Part shown: positions 41,820 through 52,711 of the stretch, in pieces
Position numbering within the stretch: position 1 is the stretch's first letter
Layout: each line of letters begins with the position of its first letter
NCBI GenBank assembly: GCA_024693325.1
Contig: JAILLA010000102.1
Location: forward strand, 1-64,000
Reading direction: 5' to 3'
DNA length: 64,000 nucleotides
DNA from: Solobacterium sp.
GTDB lineage: Bacteria > Bacillota_I > Bacilli_A > Erysipelotrichales > Erysipelotrichaceae
Position numbers and translations under genes: made by a program
Notes under the pieces: generated by a model
Told to the model about the DNA's origin: nothing
Seen by the model: the letters and a program-made list of their open reading frames with translations, nothing else
Database searches by the model: none

Positions 41820-42704
41820 ATGAATACAGCAATGTTCAATCGGATGGCCAATGATCCCGGTTTTATTGCGGCATTGGACCAGAGCGGCGGCAGCACGCCG
41901 AAAGCACTCAAGGCTTATGGCCTTGACGAAACAGCCTGGAGCAGTGAAGCTGAAATGTTTGACCTTGTTCATGCGATGAGAACAAGGATCATAAAGAGCC
42001 CTGCTTTTACCAAAGAACATATTCTCGCTGCGATCCTGTTTGAAATGACGATGGACCGCACGATCGATGACAAACTGACAGCTGATTATCTGTGGGAAGA
42101 AAAGGGCATCGTACCGATCCTGAAGATCGACAAAGGACTGGCTCCTCTGGAGAACGGTGTCCAGCTGATGAAGCCGATCCCCGGTCTTGATGAACTGCTT
42201 GCCAGGGCAAATGAACGCCATATTTTCGGCACAAAGGAAAGAAGCGTGATCAAAGAGGCAAATGAAGAAGGCATCAGGGCAGTGGTCGAACAGCAGTTCG
42301 AACTCGGAAAGAAGGTCTGCGCAGCCGGACTTGTTCCGATCCTGGAGCCGGAAGTCGACATCAACTGCCCGGAAAAGGAAAAGGCAGAAGGGTTCCTGAA
42401 GAAATACATGAAGGAAGGCCTTGCAAAGCTTGGTGATGAAAAGATCATGTTCAAGCTCACGATCCCGACTGTTGAGAACTTCTACGCTGACATCATGGAA
42501 GATCCGCATGTTGTGAGAGTTGTCGCGTTGAGCGGCGGCTATACACGCGCACATGCGAATGAGCTGCTGGCAAAGAACCACGGACTGATCGCTTCCTTCT
42601 CCAGAGCGCTTGTGGAAGGACTTGCAGCACAGATGAGCGACGAAGAGTTCAACGCAAAGCTGGCTGAAAGCGTACGGTCGGTCTACGAAGCATCGATCCA
42701 GTAA
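41820..42704 (+). CDS. fda: Fructose-bisphosphate aldolase class I
   Basis: This 294-residue class I (Schiff-base) aldolase interconverts fructose-1,6-bisphosphate with dihydroxyacetone phosphate and glyceraldehyde-3-phosphate. Family marks are [47 protein letters not shown], the lysine region IMFKLTIPT and [19 protein letters not shown] is 6 bases before the ATG. Close to a 6-phospho-beta-glucosidase, so both serve glycolytic sugar use. Confidence 0.95.
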   Translation: MNTAMFNRMANDPGFIAALDQSGGSTPKALKAYGLDETAWSSEAEMFDLVHAMRTRIIKSPAFTKEHILAAILFEMTMDRTIDDKLTADYLWEEKGIVPILKIDKGLAPLENGVQLMKPIPGLDELLARANERHIFGTKERSVIKEANEEGIRAVVEQQFELGKKVCAAGLVPILEPEVDINCPEKEKAEGFLKKYMKEGLAKLGDEKIMFKLTIPTVENFYADIMEDPHVVRVVALSGGYTRAHANELLAKNHGLIASFSRALVEGLAAQMSDEEFNAKLAESVRSVYEASIQ

Positions 42705-42719
42705 GAATGATCTGACTGA

Positions 42720-44273
<1,554 letters not shown>

Positions 44274-44283
44274 ATGAAAACAA

Positions 44284-44342
44284 AAACGGTATGAACCATG
44301 TCATACCGTCGGAGAAGTATCTGATGAAGGTACTTCTTTTTA
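44284..44342 (+). terminator. Two terminator-like hairpins after the GH1 gene
   Basis: ACGGTATGA (44286-44294) pairs with TCATACCGT (44301-44309). AGAAGTA (44313-44319) pairs with TACTTCT (44331-44337), followed by TTTT. Confidence 0.75.
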
Positions 44343-45725
44343 TTCTGCGATCCTGCGTTCGTACCGCTCTGTTTCTTCTTTGATCACGGAACTGAGCACC
44401 AGCAGGCTGATCAGATTAGGCACTGCCATCAGCGCGTTCATGATATCGGAGATATTCCATACCGTTTCCAGTTTCAATGTAGCTCCCACAAATACGAGAG
44501 CGGAATACAGGACACGGTAAACAAGAACTGCTTTCGGGCTGTCTACCAGGAATTCCAGTGACTTTTCCCCATGGTATTCCCAGCCGATGATCGTTGAGAA
44601 CGCAAAGAGGATGATGCCGATGGATACGGCATATTTGCCGGCATTGCCCAATACGGTAGAGAAGGAATATGAGACAAGTTCGCTTCCTTTCAGCGGAAGA
44701 CCTGCCGCATTGACGCCTCCCAGCATGCCTGAGCAGGCAATGACAAGCCCCGTGATCGTACAGATGATGATCGTATCGAAGAAGGTATCCATCATGAAGA
44801 TATAGCCTTCATGGACCGGATCCTCACTGTTTGAGCAGGCTGCTGTAATGGCTGCGGAGCCCAGACCGCTCTCATTGGAGAAACAGCCTCTGCCGATACC
44901 GTAACGCATGGCATTGGAGACCGATACGACGATCGTACCGAGAATACCGCCGCCGACTGCCTTCGGATCAAATGCCATGACAAAGATTTCATGCAGTCCG
45001 GCAGGAAGATTCCTGATGTTGCAGATAATGACGATCAGACCGAAGAAGACATACAGTACTGCCATTGCCGGCACGAGGATATCACTGACCCTGGAAATGG
45101 ACCTGATCCCGCCGACAACGACGATGAATGTCAGTACTGTCAGGGCAAAACCGGTAAATACATCCGGTACGGAGAATGTATTGGAAAGTGAATCGGCAAT
45201 GGAATTGGCCTGGGTCATGTTGCCGATACCGAATGAAGCGCATGTGGCGAATACGGCAAACAGGATCCCCAGGATCATGCCTGCTTTCTTGTTCCGGAAG
45301 CCGTTCTTCATCGTGTACATCGGACCGCCTGCCATTTCCCCTTTGGAATTGACTTCACGGTATTTGATCGCCAGCATGCATTCGGCAAACTTTGTGCTCA
45401 TTCCGAACAATGCGGAGATCCACATCCATACCAGGGCGCCCGGGCCACCGGAGTACATCGCTGTCGCGACACCGATGATATTGCCTGTGCCGATCGTGGC
45501 GGCGCTGGCTGTCATCAATGCCGAGAAGGATGAAACATCACCCTTATCCGTTCTGGTGCGCGCTTCCTTTCCCGATACAAGCTTCAGCGCATAGCCGATC
45601 CTGCGCCATGGCAGAGCCCTCAGACGGACTGTCAGAAACAGACCGGTCCCGACCAAAAGGACAAGCATCCACGGTCCCCAGACAAAAGCATCCAGGTCTT
45701 CAATGAATTGATCAAATGTTCCCAT
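44340..45725 (-). CDS. Sodium:alanine/glycine symporter (AGCS family)
   Basis: This 461-residue protein has about eleven membrane segments and AGCS marks: GTGLFLTVRLRALPW, SAFSALMTASAATIGTGNIIGVATA (as SSFSALMTASA), GPGALVWMWISALFGMSTKF, GGPMYTM and RGCFSNESGLGSAAITAA. Such proteins import alanine or glycine with Na+ or H+. Only a weak AGG precedes the ATG. It is convergent with the GH1 gene. Confidence 0.93.
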   Translation of the reverse strand: MGTFDQFIEDLDAFVWGPWMLVLLVGTGLFLTVRLRALPWRRIGYALKLVSGKEARTRTDKGDVSSFSALMTASAATIGTGNIIGVATAMYSGGPGALVWMWISALFGMSTKFAECMLAIKYREVNSKGEMAGGPMYTMKNGFRNKKAGMILGILFAVFATCASFGIGNMTQANSIADSLSNTFSVPDVFTGFALTVLTFIVVVGGIRSISRVSDILVPAMAVLYVFFGLIVIICNIRNLPAGLHEIFVMAFDPKAVGGGILGTIVVSVSNAMRYGIGRGCFSNESGLGSAAITAACSNSEDPVHEGYIFMMDTFFDTIIICTITGLVIACSGMLGGVNAAGLPLKGSELVSYSFSTVLGNAGKYAVSIGIILFAFSTIIGWEYHGEKSLEFLVDSPKAVLVYRVLYSALVFVGATLKLETVWNISDIMNALMAVPNLISLLVLSSVIKEETERYERRIAE

Positions 45726-45816
45726 AACTTAAAACCTAACCCTTTTCCGTCTATTGTACTGCGAATGGATCAAAATGGATGAAAAATGCTGTGGAACACT
45801 CCGTTATGTGTATGGC

Positions 45817-45845
45817 TTGACAGGACCGGCCTTTGATTCTAAAAT
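45817..45845 (+). promoter_or_regulatory. Promoter of the zur-znuCB operon
   Basis: TTGACA (45817-45822), exactly 17 bases, TAAAAT (45840-45845). A near-consensus sigma-A promoter. Confidence 0.85.
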
Positions 45846-45859
45846 GAAAACCGTTTTCA
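45845..45859. promoter_or_regulatory. Zur-like 7-1-7 operator TGAAAAC-C-GTTTTCA
   Basis: A perfect 7-1-7 inverted repeat beginning at the last base of the -10 box and covering the transcription start. It closely resembles known Zur boxes of the TGAAAAT-ATTTTCA type and would let the Fur-family regulator shut off its own operon. Confidence 0.75.
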
Positions 45860-45875
45860 AATCGGAGGAAATATC

Positions 45876-46289
45876 ATGAGAAGATCCGGATATAAAACAT
45901 CGCAGAAGGCAACGCTTCTGCAGTATATGAAAGAACATGAAGGCAGACATCTGTGCGCATCCGATGTGTACCACGGCCTGGCTGAACAGGGGACTGCGAT
46001 CGGCCTGACGACCGTGTACAGGAACCTTGACAGGCTTGCGGAAGACGGTGAGGTAACGAAGTATATCGTTGATGAAAATGCACCTGCCTGCTATGTATAC
46101 GGAAAAGCGGAAGAACATACCGACTGCCACTGCAGGTGCCTGTCCTGCGGACAGATCATCCATCTGCATTGTGATGAGGTGGAAAAACTGGAACAGCATA
46201 TCAGAGAGGAACACAGATTCTATGTCGATCCCCGCAGGACTGTATTCTACGGACTGTGTGAGTCGTGCTATGCGGCAGGAGTCAGGTGA
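45876..46289 (+). CDS. zur: Fur-family regulator, probably Zur
   Basis: This 137-residue Fur-family repressor has a winged helix (about 1-80; ASDVYHGLAEQGTAIGLTTVYRNLDRLAEDGEV) and a metal-binding dimer domain with HCRCLSCGQIIHLHC and GLCESCYAAG, the structural Cys4 zinc site. Placement in front of znuC/znuB, with a Zur-like box on the promoter, supports zinc uptake control rather than iron or peroxide. GGAGG is 7 bases before the ATG. Confidence 0.88.
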   Translation: MRRSGYKTSQKATLLQYMKEHEGRHLCASDVYHGLAEQGTAIGLTTVYRNLDRLAEDGEVTKYIVDENAPACYVYGKAEEHTDCHCRCLSCGQIIHLHCDEVEKLEQHIREEHRFYVDPRRTVFYGLCESCYAAGVR

Positions 46290-46295
46290 GCTCAT

Positions 46296-46967
46296 ATGAC
46301 GATACTGACATGCAAAGACCTCAAAAGCGGATATGAAGGGATACCCGTATTTGATCATCTTTCCTTTGCCCTGGAAGAGGGCAGCTACCTGTGCGTGGTC
46401 GGGGAAAATGGTTCCGGCAAGACGACATTCCTCAAAACACTGCTTGGCATCCTGAAGCCGATGGGCGGTACGATCACATTTGCACCGGAAGTGCAGGGAA
46501 AGATCGGATATGTACCCCAGCAGTCCGCGGTCCAGCGCGACTTTCCGGCAAGTGTGGAAGAGGTCGTTCTTTCCGGCTGTATCAGCCGGCCCGGTTTCCG
46601 TTTCTTCATGCGGAAACAGGATCATGAAACTGCCGATGAAAAGATCAGACAGATGGGGATCACTCATCTGAAGAACAAGAGTTTCCAGGAGCTGTCCGGC
46701 GGACAGCAGCAGAGGGTACTGCTGGCAAGGGCATTGTGCGCGGCAGACAGGCTGCTGGTGCTGGATGAACCGGTAACGGGGCTTGACCCGGAAACAACAG
46801 AACAGATGTATGACATGATCTCCCGTCTGCACAAGTCAGGCATGACGGTGATCATGATCACCCATGACCTGGATGCTGCGGAAAAATACGCGGACTGCAT
46901 CCTGTCATTCGGAAAAGAAGCGTGGTTCGGCACAGGCGCAGACTTCTTCGGAGGACATGTATCATGA
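46296..46967 (+). CDS. znuC: Zinc/manganese ABC transporter ATP-binding protein
   Basis: This 223-residue ATPase has Walker A GENGSGKTTFL, Q-loop YVPQQSAV, signature LSGGQQQRVLLARAL, Walker B LLVLDEP and the switch His in MITHDLD, matching ZnuC/MntB-type importers. It begins 6 bases after zur and its stop overlaps the znuB start (ATGA). Zinc as cargo is inferred from zur. No substrate-binding protein gene (znuA) is nearby. Confidence 0.92.
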   Translation: MTILTCKDLKSGYEGIPVFDHLSFALEEGSYLCVVGENGSGKTTFLKTLLGILKPMGGTITFAPEVQGKIGYVPQQSAVQRDFPASVEEVVLSGCISRPGFRFFMRKQDHETADEKIRQMGITHLKNKSFQELSGGQQQRVLLARALCAADRLLVLDEPVTGLDPETTEQMYDMISRLHKSGMTVIMITHDLDAAEKYADCILSFGKEAWFGTGADFFGGHVS

Positions 46968-47809
46968 TCGCGGACCTGATGATGTACCTGCAGTACCCGT
47001 TTGTCCGTTATGCGCTGGTCACAGGCGTGCTGATCTCGCTGACGGCTTCCATATTAGGTGTAACGCTCGTGCTGAAGCGGTATTCGCATATCGGTGACGG
47101 CCTGTCACATGTGGCGTTCGGTGCCATGTGTGCCGCAACCGTCCTCAAGCTGGCAGATCAGAAGATGATCGTGATCCTGCCGGTCACCGTACTGGCAGCG
47201 GTACTGCTGCTGAAGGGCGGAAAACAAAAACGCGTCGGAGGTGACGCGCAGATCGCAATGATCTCTGCCGGAGCGCTGGCTGCCGGCTATCTGCTCATGA
47301 ACGTTTCCGGCACATCCTCCAATGTCGCAGGGGATGTCTGCAGTACATTGTTCGGGGCAACGAGCATCCTGACCCTGAAGGCAGGAGAAGTATGGCTGTG
47401 CGTATTCCTGTCGGCGTTTGTCATGGTGATCTACGTCCTGCTGTACAGCCGGATCTTTGCGGTCACGTTTGACGAGGACTTTGCCAAGGCAGAAGGCATC
47501 CGGGCGGATCAGATCAATCTGATGCTGGCGGCAGCCAGTGCCCTGATCATCGTCCTTGCCATGAACCTGGTCGGTTCTCTGCTGATCAGTGCCCTGATCG
47601 TATTTCCGGCAGTCTCCGCGATGGCGATGTTCCGTTCATTCCGGAATGTAACGATATGCGCGGCAGTCATTTCCGTATGCTGTGCGCTGGGCGGAATGAT
47701 CGCGGCGATCCTGCTCGGTACACCGGTCGGCTCAACGATCGTAGCGGCGGATATCATCGTGTGGGTCCTGATGAGCGCTGCCGGCAGGCTGCTTGGCAGA
47801 AGGGCCTGA
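46964..47809 (+). CDS. znuB: Zinc/manganese ABC transporter permease
   Basis: This 281-residue ABC-3 family permease has about eight membrane segments (LKRYSHIGDGLSHVAFGAM; FDEDFAKAEGIRADQINLML; GSLLISALIVFPAVSAM; LLGTPVGSTIVAADIIVW). The start at 46964 overlaps the znuC stop by 4 bases and has GGAGG upstream; the 14 codons before it lie inside znuC. With ZnuC it forms the membrane part of a metal importer. Confidence 0.92.
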   Translation: MIADLMMYLQYPFVRYALVTGVLISLTASILGVTLVLKRYSHIGDGLSHVAFGAMCAATVLKLADQKMIVILPVTVLAAVLLLKGGKQKRVGGDAQIAMISAGALAAGYLLMNVSGTSSNVAGDVCSTLFGATSILTLKAGEVWLCVFLSAFVMVIYVLLYSRIFAVTFDEDFAKAEGIRADQINLMLAAASALIIVLAMNLVGSLLISALIVFPAVSAMAMFRSFRNVTICAAVISVCCALGGMIAAILLGTPVGSTIVAADIIVWVLMSAAGRLLGRRA

Positions 47810-47810
47810 G

Positions 47811-48332
47811 TTACCGGATATACCCCGCAATATCCAGAAGCGCCGCATGCACCTGCTGGGCTGCTTCTGCCGGATCGGGGAAACCCGACTCCGCGTAATG
47901 CAGGATGGCATTGTAGATCATGCCGTTCCACAATGACGCGTGATAATTGCCGGGACCTGCCTCATTCATACTTTTCAGAAAATGCTGCTGAAGTCCGGCT
48001 TTGATCAGAAGCCGGATTTTCCATTCATTGGCCTTGGCATAGGAAAAGATCGTTTCCCAGTTGAATCTCATGTCGGCGCCTGTCCTGGAGCAGATGTCCA
48101 GGAACGCGTCGTGGAACATATCGATCATGATATCCTGCTTTGTCTTGTAATTATGGTAAAAAGCCGAACGTGAAACGTGCGCATGATTGATGATCTCGGT
48201 GATCCGTATCTTCTGGTAGTCATGTTCCTTCAGGAGAACAAGAAACGCGTCCTTGATCGCTTTTCTCGTTGCCTGATTGGATTCACTGTTGCTTTTCTGC
48301 ATGGCGCATATCTGCTTCTGTGTCAGTTTCAT
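47811..48332 (-). CDS. TetR/AcrR family transcriptional regulator
   Basis: This 173-residue regulator has the TetR DNA-binding domain (AFLVLLKEHDYQKIRITEIINHAHVSRSAFYHNYKTKQDIM) and a helical C-domain. The start at 48332 has AAAGGAGG upstream; the longer frame crosses the promoter region. It is divergent from the large ABC exporter, and the inverted repeat at 48474 lies between them, so it is inferred to control that exporter. It ends one base from the znuB stop, tail to tail. Confidence 0.9.
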   Translation of the reverse strand: MKLTQKQICAMQKSNSESNQATRKAIKDAFLVLLKEHDYQKIRITEIINHAHVSRSAFYHNYKTKQDIMIDMFHDAFLDICSRTGADMRFNWETIFSYAKANEWKIRLLIKAGLQQHFLKSMNEAGPGNYHASLWNGMIYNAILHYAESGFPDPAEAAQQVHAALLDIAGYIR

Positions 48333-48473
48333 GGACAGCCTCCTTTCTGCAATGTATGAATATTGACATTCATTACGTGCTGAAATAAAATCAATTGGGC
48401 AGAACAAATGTTCTATCCGATATTATCACAGCAGGACAATGCATTCAAGAAGCATATTTCATACAGCACACAG

Positions 48474-48507
48474 CTATCACATATTGATCAAATATACTAT
48501 GTGATAG
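48474..48507. promoter_or_regulatory. 9-bp inverted repeat CTATCACAT-N16-ATGTGATAG
   Basis: Perfect half-sites at 48474-48482 and 48499-48507 flank a TATACT -10-like box (48493-48498), 22 bases before the ABC gene. A third half-site, TATCACA, lies at 48424-48430. Likely operator for the TetR protein. Confidence 0.6.
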
Positions 48508-48528
48508 AGTAATAATCGGAGGAGACCG

Positions 48529-51500
48529 ATGCTTCAGATCAAGGATATATGCAAGGAATACCGTACCGGGCCGCTGGTCCAGAAAGCACTGGACCATGTC
48601 AGCCTTAATCTGCGGGATAACGAGTTCGTTGCGATACTCGGCCCCAGCGGTTCGGGAAAAACGACCTTATTGAATATTATCGGCGGCCTGGATCGTTATG
48701 ATTCAGGTGATTTGATCATTAACGGGATCTCCACCAGGAAGTATAAAGACCGTGACTGGGATTCCTACAGAAACCATACGATCGGTTTCGTGTTCCAGAG
48801 CTATAACCTGATCGCGCATCAGACAGTCCTTTCCAATGTTGAACTGGCTCTGACGATCGGCGGCATTTCCAGAGCAGAACGCCGCCAGAGAGCCGCTGAA
48901 GCACTTACGAAAGTGGGACTTGGTGACCAGCTCCATAAAAAGCCGTCCCAGATGTCGGGCGGACAGATGCAGAGAGTCGCGATCGCCAGAGCGCTCGTCA
49001 ATGATCCGGATATCCTGCTGGCGGATGAACCGACCGGTGCGCTGGATTCGGAAACAAGCATCCAGGTCATGGACCTTCTGAAGGAAGTGGCCAAGGACCG
49101 TCTTGTCGTTATGGTCACCCATAACCCGGAACTGGCAGAACAGTACGCGACAAGGATCGTCAACCTGAAGGACGGTCATATTACCGGTGATTCCGATCCG
49201 CTGATCATTGATGAAAAGCTGCAGGATGCGCCTGTGCATAAGAATCTCGGCAAAGCCTCCATGTCATTCCTGACCGCATTGGCGCTGAGCTTCAACAATC
49301 TGAAAACAAAGCTGACCAGAACGATACTGGTTGCGTTTGCCGGATCGATCGGCATCATCGGTATCGCATCGATCCTGTCACTGTCGACCGGTGTCAATAA
49401 ATATATCGAAGATGTTCAGGAAGAAACGCTCCTGGAGTATCCGCTGGAGATCCAGAATGCCGGGATCTCTCTGTCATCGTTTATCGAGGTGCCGGAAAAA
49501 TCGGATGAAGAAGAGGAAGAAAAGGTTCAGAAGAATGTAACGGAGCGCAGAGTTGCTTCAAGTATCTTCTCCCGTGTTTCTTCCAATGACCTGGCTTCAC
49601 TGAAGACGTATTTTGAAAGCGATGAATGCGATATCCGCAATTATGCGAAAGCGATCGAGTATTCATATAATGTCACACCCCTGATCTACAGACTGGAAGG
49701 AGATCAGATCTATCAGATCAACCCGGACCAGTCGATGGGAACGCTCGGATTCGGCGGCGGAACATTTTTCTCTTCACAGTTCTCTGCCAATATCTTCCAG
49801 CCCCTGCCATATGACAGATCACTGTATATCAATTCATACGACATCAAAGCCGGACACTGGCCGGAAAACAACCAGGAAGCAGTGCTCGTGATTTCACAGA
49901 CCGGACGCGTTACGGATACGGTATTGTACAGCCTCGGCCTGAAAGACATGTCGGAAATGCAGGACATGCTTAATAAATTCGCTGCCGGAGAGGATGTTGA
50001 AGAATCAAAGGATCCTCTGCTGGAACTGGATTATGAGGACTTTATCGGTCTTACCTTCAAACATGTCTTCGCCAGTGACAAATATGTCTACGATGATGAA
50101 TATGATGTCTGGAAGAACAAGTCGGACGATAAAGTCTACATGCGCGACCTGATCAGGAAAAGCAATGATCTGACGATCACCGGTGTGGTGATGCGCAAGG
50201 AAGACGCATCTACTTCCGTGCTGATCCCGGGTTCTGTATATTATCCCTATGAACTGACGATGGATGTCATGGACTATGCGGCGGGAAGCACGATCGTACG
50301 TTCCCAGATCAATGATTCAGGTACGGACGTCTTTACGGGAAGTCCGTTCAACGAGGACAGGGAAGACAGTTCCCTGAACCTGGAAACACTGTTCAGCGTC
50401 GATGTCGACGCCCTGAACAGGGTATTCTCCTTTGATGCCAGCAAGCTTCAGATGGATACATCTGCGTTCTCGGATATGGATATGAGCGACCTGGATCTGT
50501 CCGGCATGGATATGTCAGCCCTGTCGGATGCCGTTCCTGCATTTAACGAGGAAGACTTTGCGGAACTTCTGTCCAATATCAATATCAAGGTCAATCAGGA
50601 ACAGCTGATGGAGATGTTCAGAAGCATTCTGGAAGGATACAGCAAGTATGCCCAGTCGGACACTTCGACCGACTATACAAAGCTGCCTGATGCGATCAGG
50701 AAGTATCTTGAAGAAGATGAGACAAGGGAATATCTGAGAAGCATCCTGTCGGAACTGATCACGACAAAGAATATCGATCAGATCACCGAAGAACAGATCA
50801 CGGAGCTCGTGGCTGCTGTAATGTCCGGTTATCAGGAATATGTGATCGCCAATGAACTGGATCCAGAAAACTTCAACGAGAATCTTGCGGCATATCTGCA
50901 GACCGAGGAAGCTTCCCAGCTGATCAGGGAACAGACAGCCAGGATCGCCGCGGCATTTGCGGAGGTAGAGATCACGGATGAAGAGATCCGGAAGATCATC
51001 TCGGACATCACGGAAAACTACGAAGCATACGCGGAGCAGAACAACCTGCCGGAGCCTGAAAAGATCGTCAAAGCATTCACGGACTACCTCCAGACGGATG
51101 AAGGAAAGAAGACGATCTCCGAAGGGATCGAGAAATCCGTCAATACGGATGAGATCTCGAAACAGTTCGGCGAAGCCATGGCAGATATGTTTACGGAATT
51201 CGGCGAGAACCTTGCGTCAGCCATCGGAAAGATGATGACGGATGTGATCTCCCAGCTGACGGAAAAGATAACCACGGCAATGACGACTGCGATGCATTCA
51301 CTGGCGGAAAACATGAACGATGCCTTCAGCATCCATCCCGAGGAGTTCGCAAAAGCGATCTCGATGAACATGGATGAACAGCAGCTCCAGGAACTGCTCT
51401 CATCACTCATGTCCAAGGAACAGGCATCTTATGAAGGAAACCTGAGAACACTGGGATACGCAGAGGTCAGGAAGCCGTATGCCATTACGATCTATCCCAG

Positions 51501-52047
51501 AAACTTTGAAAGCAAAGAACATATCACGGAGATCCTGGATAACTACAACCAGCGGATGAAAGATACCGGGCAGGATGAAAAGGTCATCAACTATACCGAT
51601 ACGGTAGGACTCCTGATGTCATCTGTTACGGACATCATCAACGCAATCAGCTATGTCCTGATCGCCTTTGTGGCTATCTCACTGGTCGTATCTTCGATCA
51701 TGATCGGCGTCATCACATACATCAGCGTACTGGAGAGAAGAAAAGAGATCGGTATCCTGCGCGCGATCGGTGCTTCCAAGCGAAATGTTTCCTCGGTATT
51801 CAACGCGGAAACATTCATCATCGGCCTGCTGGCAGGCATATTCGGCATCGTGATCACGGAATTGCTGCTGATCCCGGGAAATGCGCTGATCAGGCACTTC
51901 ACGGATGCCAACGTCGTGGCACAGCTGCCTTACAACGCGGCAGTCATACTCGTCATACTGAGTGTCATCCTGACGATGATCGGCGGACTGATCCCTTCCA
52001 GAAAGGCAGCCAAGAGCGATCCGGTAACTGCCCTGAGAACAGAATAA
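48529..52047 (+). CDS. ABC exporter, ATPase fused to FtsX-type permease with large repeat-bearing extracellular region
   Basis: This 1172-residue protein has an N-terminal MacB/LolD-type ATPase (Walker A GPSGSGKTT; LSGG-like SGGQMQRVAIARAL; LLADEP; VTHNPEL). One membrane helix follows at about 265-290, then an extracellular region of about 750 residues, then three C-terminal FtsX-type helices (ISYVLIAFVAISLVVSSIMIG ..., TFIIGLLAGIFGIVITELLLI, AAVILVILSVILTMIGGLIP). The outer region holds a Asp/Met/Ser-rich patch (about 645-675) and three helical repeats of about 63 residues (about 688-880). Such proteins expel peptides or antibiotics or move lipids by mechanotransmission. GGAGG is 7 bases before the ATG. 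Probably controlled by the divergent TetR. Confidence 0.9.
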   Translation: MLQIKDICKEYRTGPLVQKALDHVSLNLRDNEFVAILGPSGSGKTTLLNIIGGLDRYDSGDLIINGISTRKYKDRDWDSYRNHTIGFVFQSYNLIAHQTVLSNVELALTIGGISRAERRQRAAEALTKVGLGDQLHKKPSQMSGGQMQRVAIARALVNDPDILLADEPTGALDSETSIQVMDLLKEVAKDRLVVMVTHNPELAEQYATRIVNLKDGHITGDSDPLIIDEKLQDAPVHKNLGKASMSFLTALALSFNNLKTKLTRTILVAFAGSIGIIGIASILSLSTGVNKYIEDVQEETLLEYPLEIQNAGISLSSFIEVPEKSDEEEEEKVQKNVTERRVASSIFSRVSSNDLASLKTYFESDECDIRNYAKAIEYSYNVTPLIYRLEGDQIYQINPDQSMGTLGFGGGTFFSSQFSANIFQPLPYDRSLYINSYDIKAGHWPENNQEAVLVISQTGRVTDTVLYSLGLKDMSEMQDMLNKFAAGEDVEESKDPLLELDYEDFIGLTFKHVFASDKYVYDDEYDVWKNKSDDKVYMRDLIRKSNDLTITGVVMRKEDASTSVLIPGSVYYPYELTMDVMDYAAGSTIVRSQINDSGTDVFTGSPFNEDREDSSLNLETLFSVDVDALNRVFSFDASKLQMDTSAFSDMDMSDLDLSGMDMSALSDAVPAFNEEDFAELLSNINIKVNQEQLMEMFRSILEGYSKYAQSDTSTDYTKLPDAIRKYLEEDETREYLRSILSELITTKNIDQITEEQITELVAAVMSGYQEYVIANELDPENFNENLAAYLQTEEASQLIREQTARIAAAFAEVEITDEEIRKIISDITENYEAYAEQNNLPEPEKIVKAFTDYLQTDEGKKTISEGIEKSVNTDEISKQFGEAMADMFTEFGENLASAIGKMMTDVISQLTEKITTAMTTAMHSLAENMNDAFSIHPEEFAKAISMNMDEQQLQELLSSLMSKEQASYEGNLRTLGYAEVRKPYAITIYPRNFESKEHITEILDNYNQRMKDTGQDEKVINYTDTVGLLMSSVTDIINAISYVLIAFVAISLVVSSIMIGVITYISVLERRKEIGILRAIGASKRNVSSVFNAETFIIGLLAGIFGIVITELLLIPGNALIRHFTDANVVAQLPYNAAVILVILSVILTMIGGLIPSRKAAKSDPVTALRTE

Positions 52048-52156
52048 AAACTTTAAGAATGAGGCGTTCTGCATCCTGCGGACCGTCTTTTCTTACGGAG
52101 AGAAATGGACACCGGAAGAATTAAGCGCCATAATATCTATCATTTTGGCAAGAGTA

Positions 52157-52185
52157 CCACGCCTGACCGACCGGATCAGACGTGG
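52157..52185. repeat. Left-end subterminal hairpin of the IS605 element
   Basis: CCACG-C-CTGA pairs with TCAG-A-CGTGG. Its CCACG/CGTGG base matches the right-end hairpin, as expected for TnpA recognition. Confidence 0.7.
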
Positions 52186-52195
52186 GTGAATTGCC

Positions 52196-52615
52196 TTAAT
52201 CTTTTTGATGCTGGATATACTGTTTAACAACCGCAGTTGATTTTTCACTCACGGAACCGATAAAGTATGACAGACTCCAGAAATATGGCTTCCAGTAAAA
52301 TAATTTAAGCTGTTCTGAATAATTCTGCCTGATCTTTCTTGATGACGCTGACTTAAATGCATTTACAAAATCAGCCAGATTGATCTGCGGAGGTGCATCG
52401 AACAGAATGTGTATATGGTCCGGCATTGATTCGAGAGCCTGTATGACAATTCCGCGTCCCATAAAGTAATCTTTTGTATAAGACAACAAGTATTGTTCCA
52501 GATCACCCGTTATAACCGGATGGCGGTATTTCGTTACGAGTACCAGATGATACTGAAGCAAAAAGCAGCTGTGCCTGTTTGTATAATACTCGGTATTCTT
52601 GCGTTTATAATACAT
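52196..52615 (-). CDS. tnpA: IS200/IS605 Y1 transposase TnpA
   Basis: This 139-residue HUH single-strand transposase has HLVLVTKYRHPVI near the start, the metal-binding HUH in MPDHIHILF and the catalytic tyrosine in VVKQYIQHQ. It excises and inserts single-stranded IS DNA at the terminal hairpins. The ATG at 52615 has GGAG 6 bases upstream; a TTG four codons earlier is not needed. Divergent from tnpB. Confidence 0.95.
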   Translation of the reverse strand: MYYKRKNTEYYTNRHSCFLLQYHLVLVTKYRHPVITGDLEQYLLSYTKDYFMGRGIVIQALESMPDHIHILFDAPPQINLADFVNAFKSASSRKIRQNYSEQLKLFYWKPYFWSLSYFIGSVSEKSTAVVKQYIQHQKD

Positions 52616-52665
52616 ATTGATCTCCAATCACAATACAACTGAATGTAATATGATATAATAATATT

Positions 52666-52679
52666 AGCATAATTATGCT
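52666..52679. promoter_or_regulatory. Palindrome AGCATAATTATGCT between tnpA and tnpB
   Basis: A perfect 14-base palindrome in the divergent promoter region, among several TATAAT-like boxes. It could bind a regulator or mark shared control. Confidence 0.4.
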
Positions 52680-52711
52680 GGTTATTATACATAGAAAGGA
52701 GGTGACAACTG

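Noticed and set aside
45804-46832. 342-codon minus-strand frame over zur and znuC
   Set aside because: It is a shadow of two clearly recognised coupled genes and runs through their promoter.
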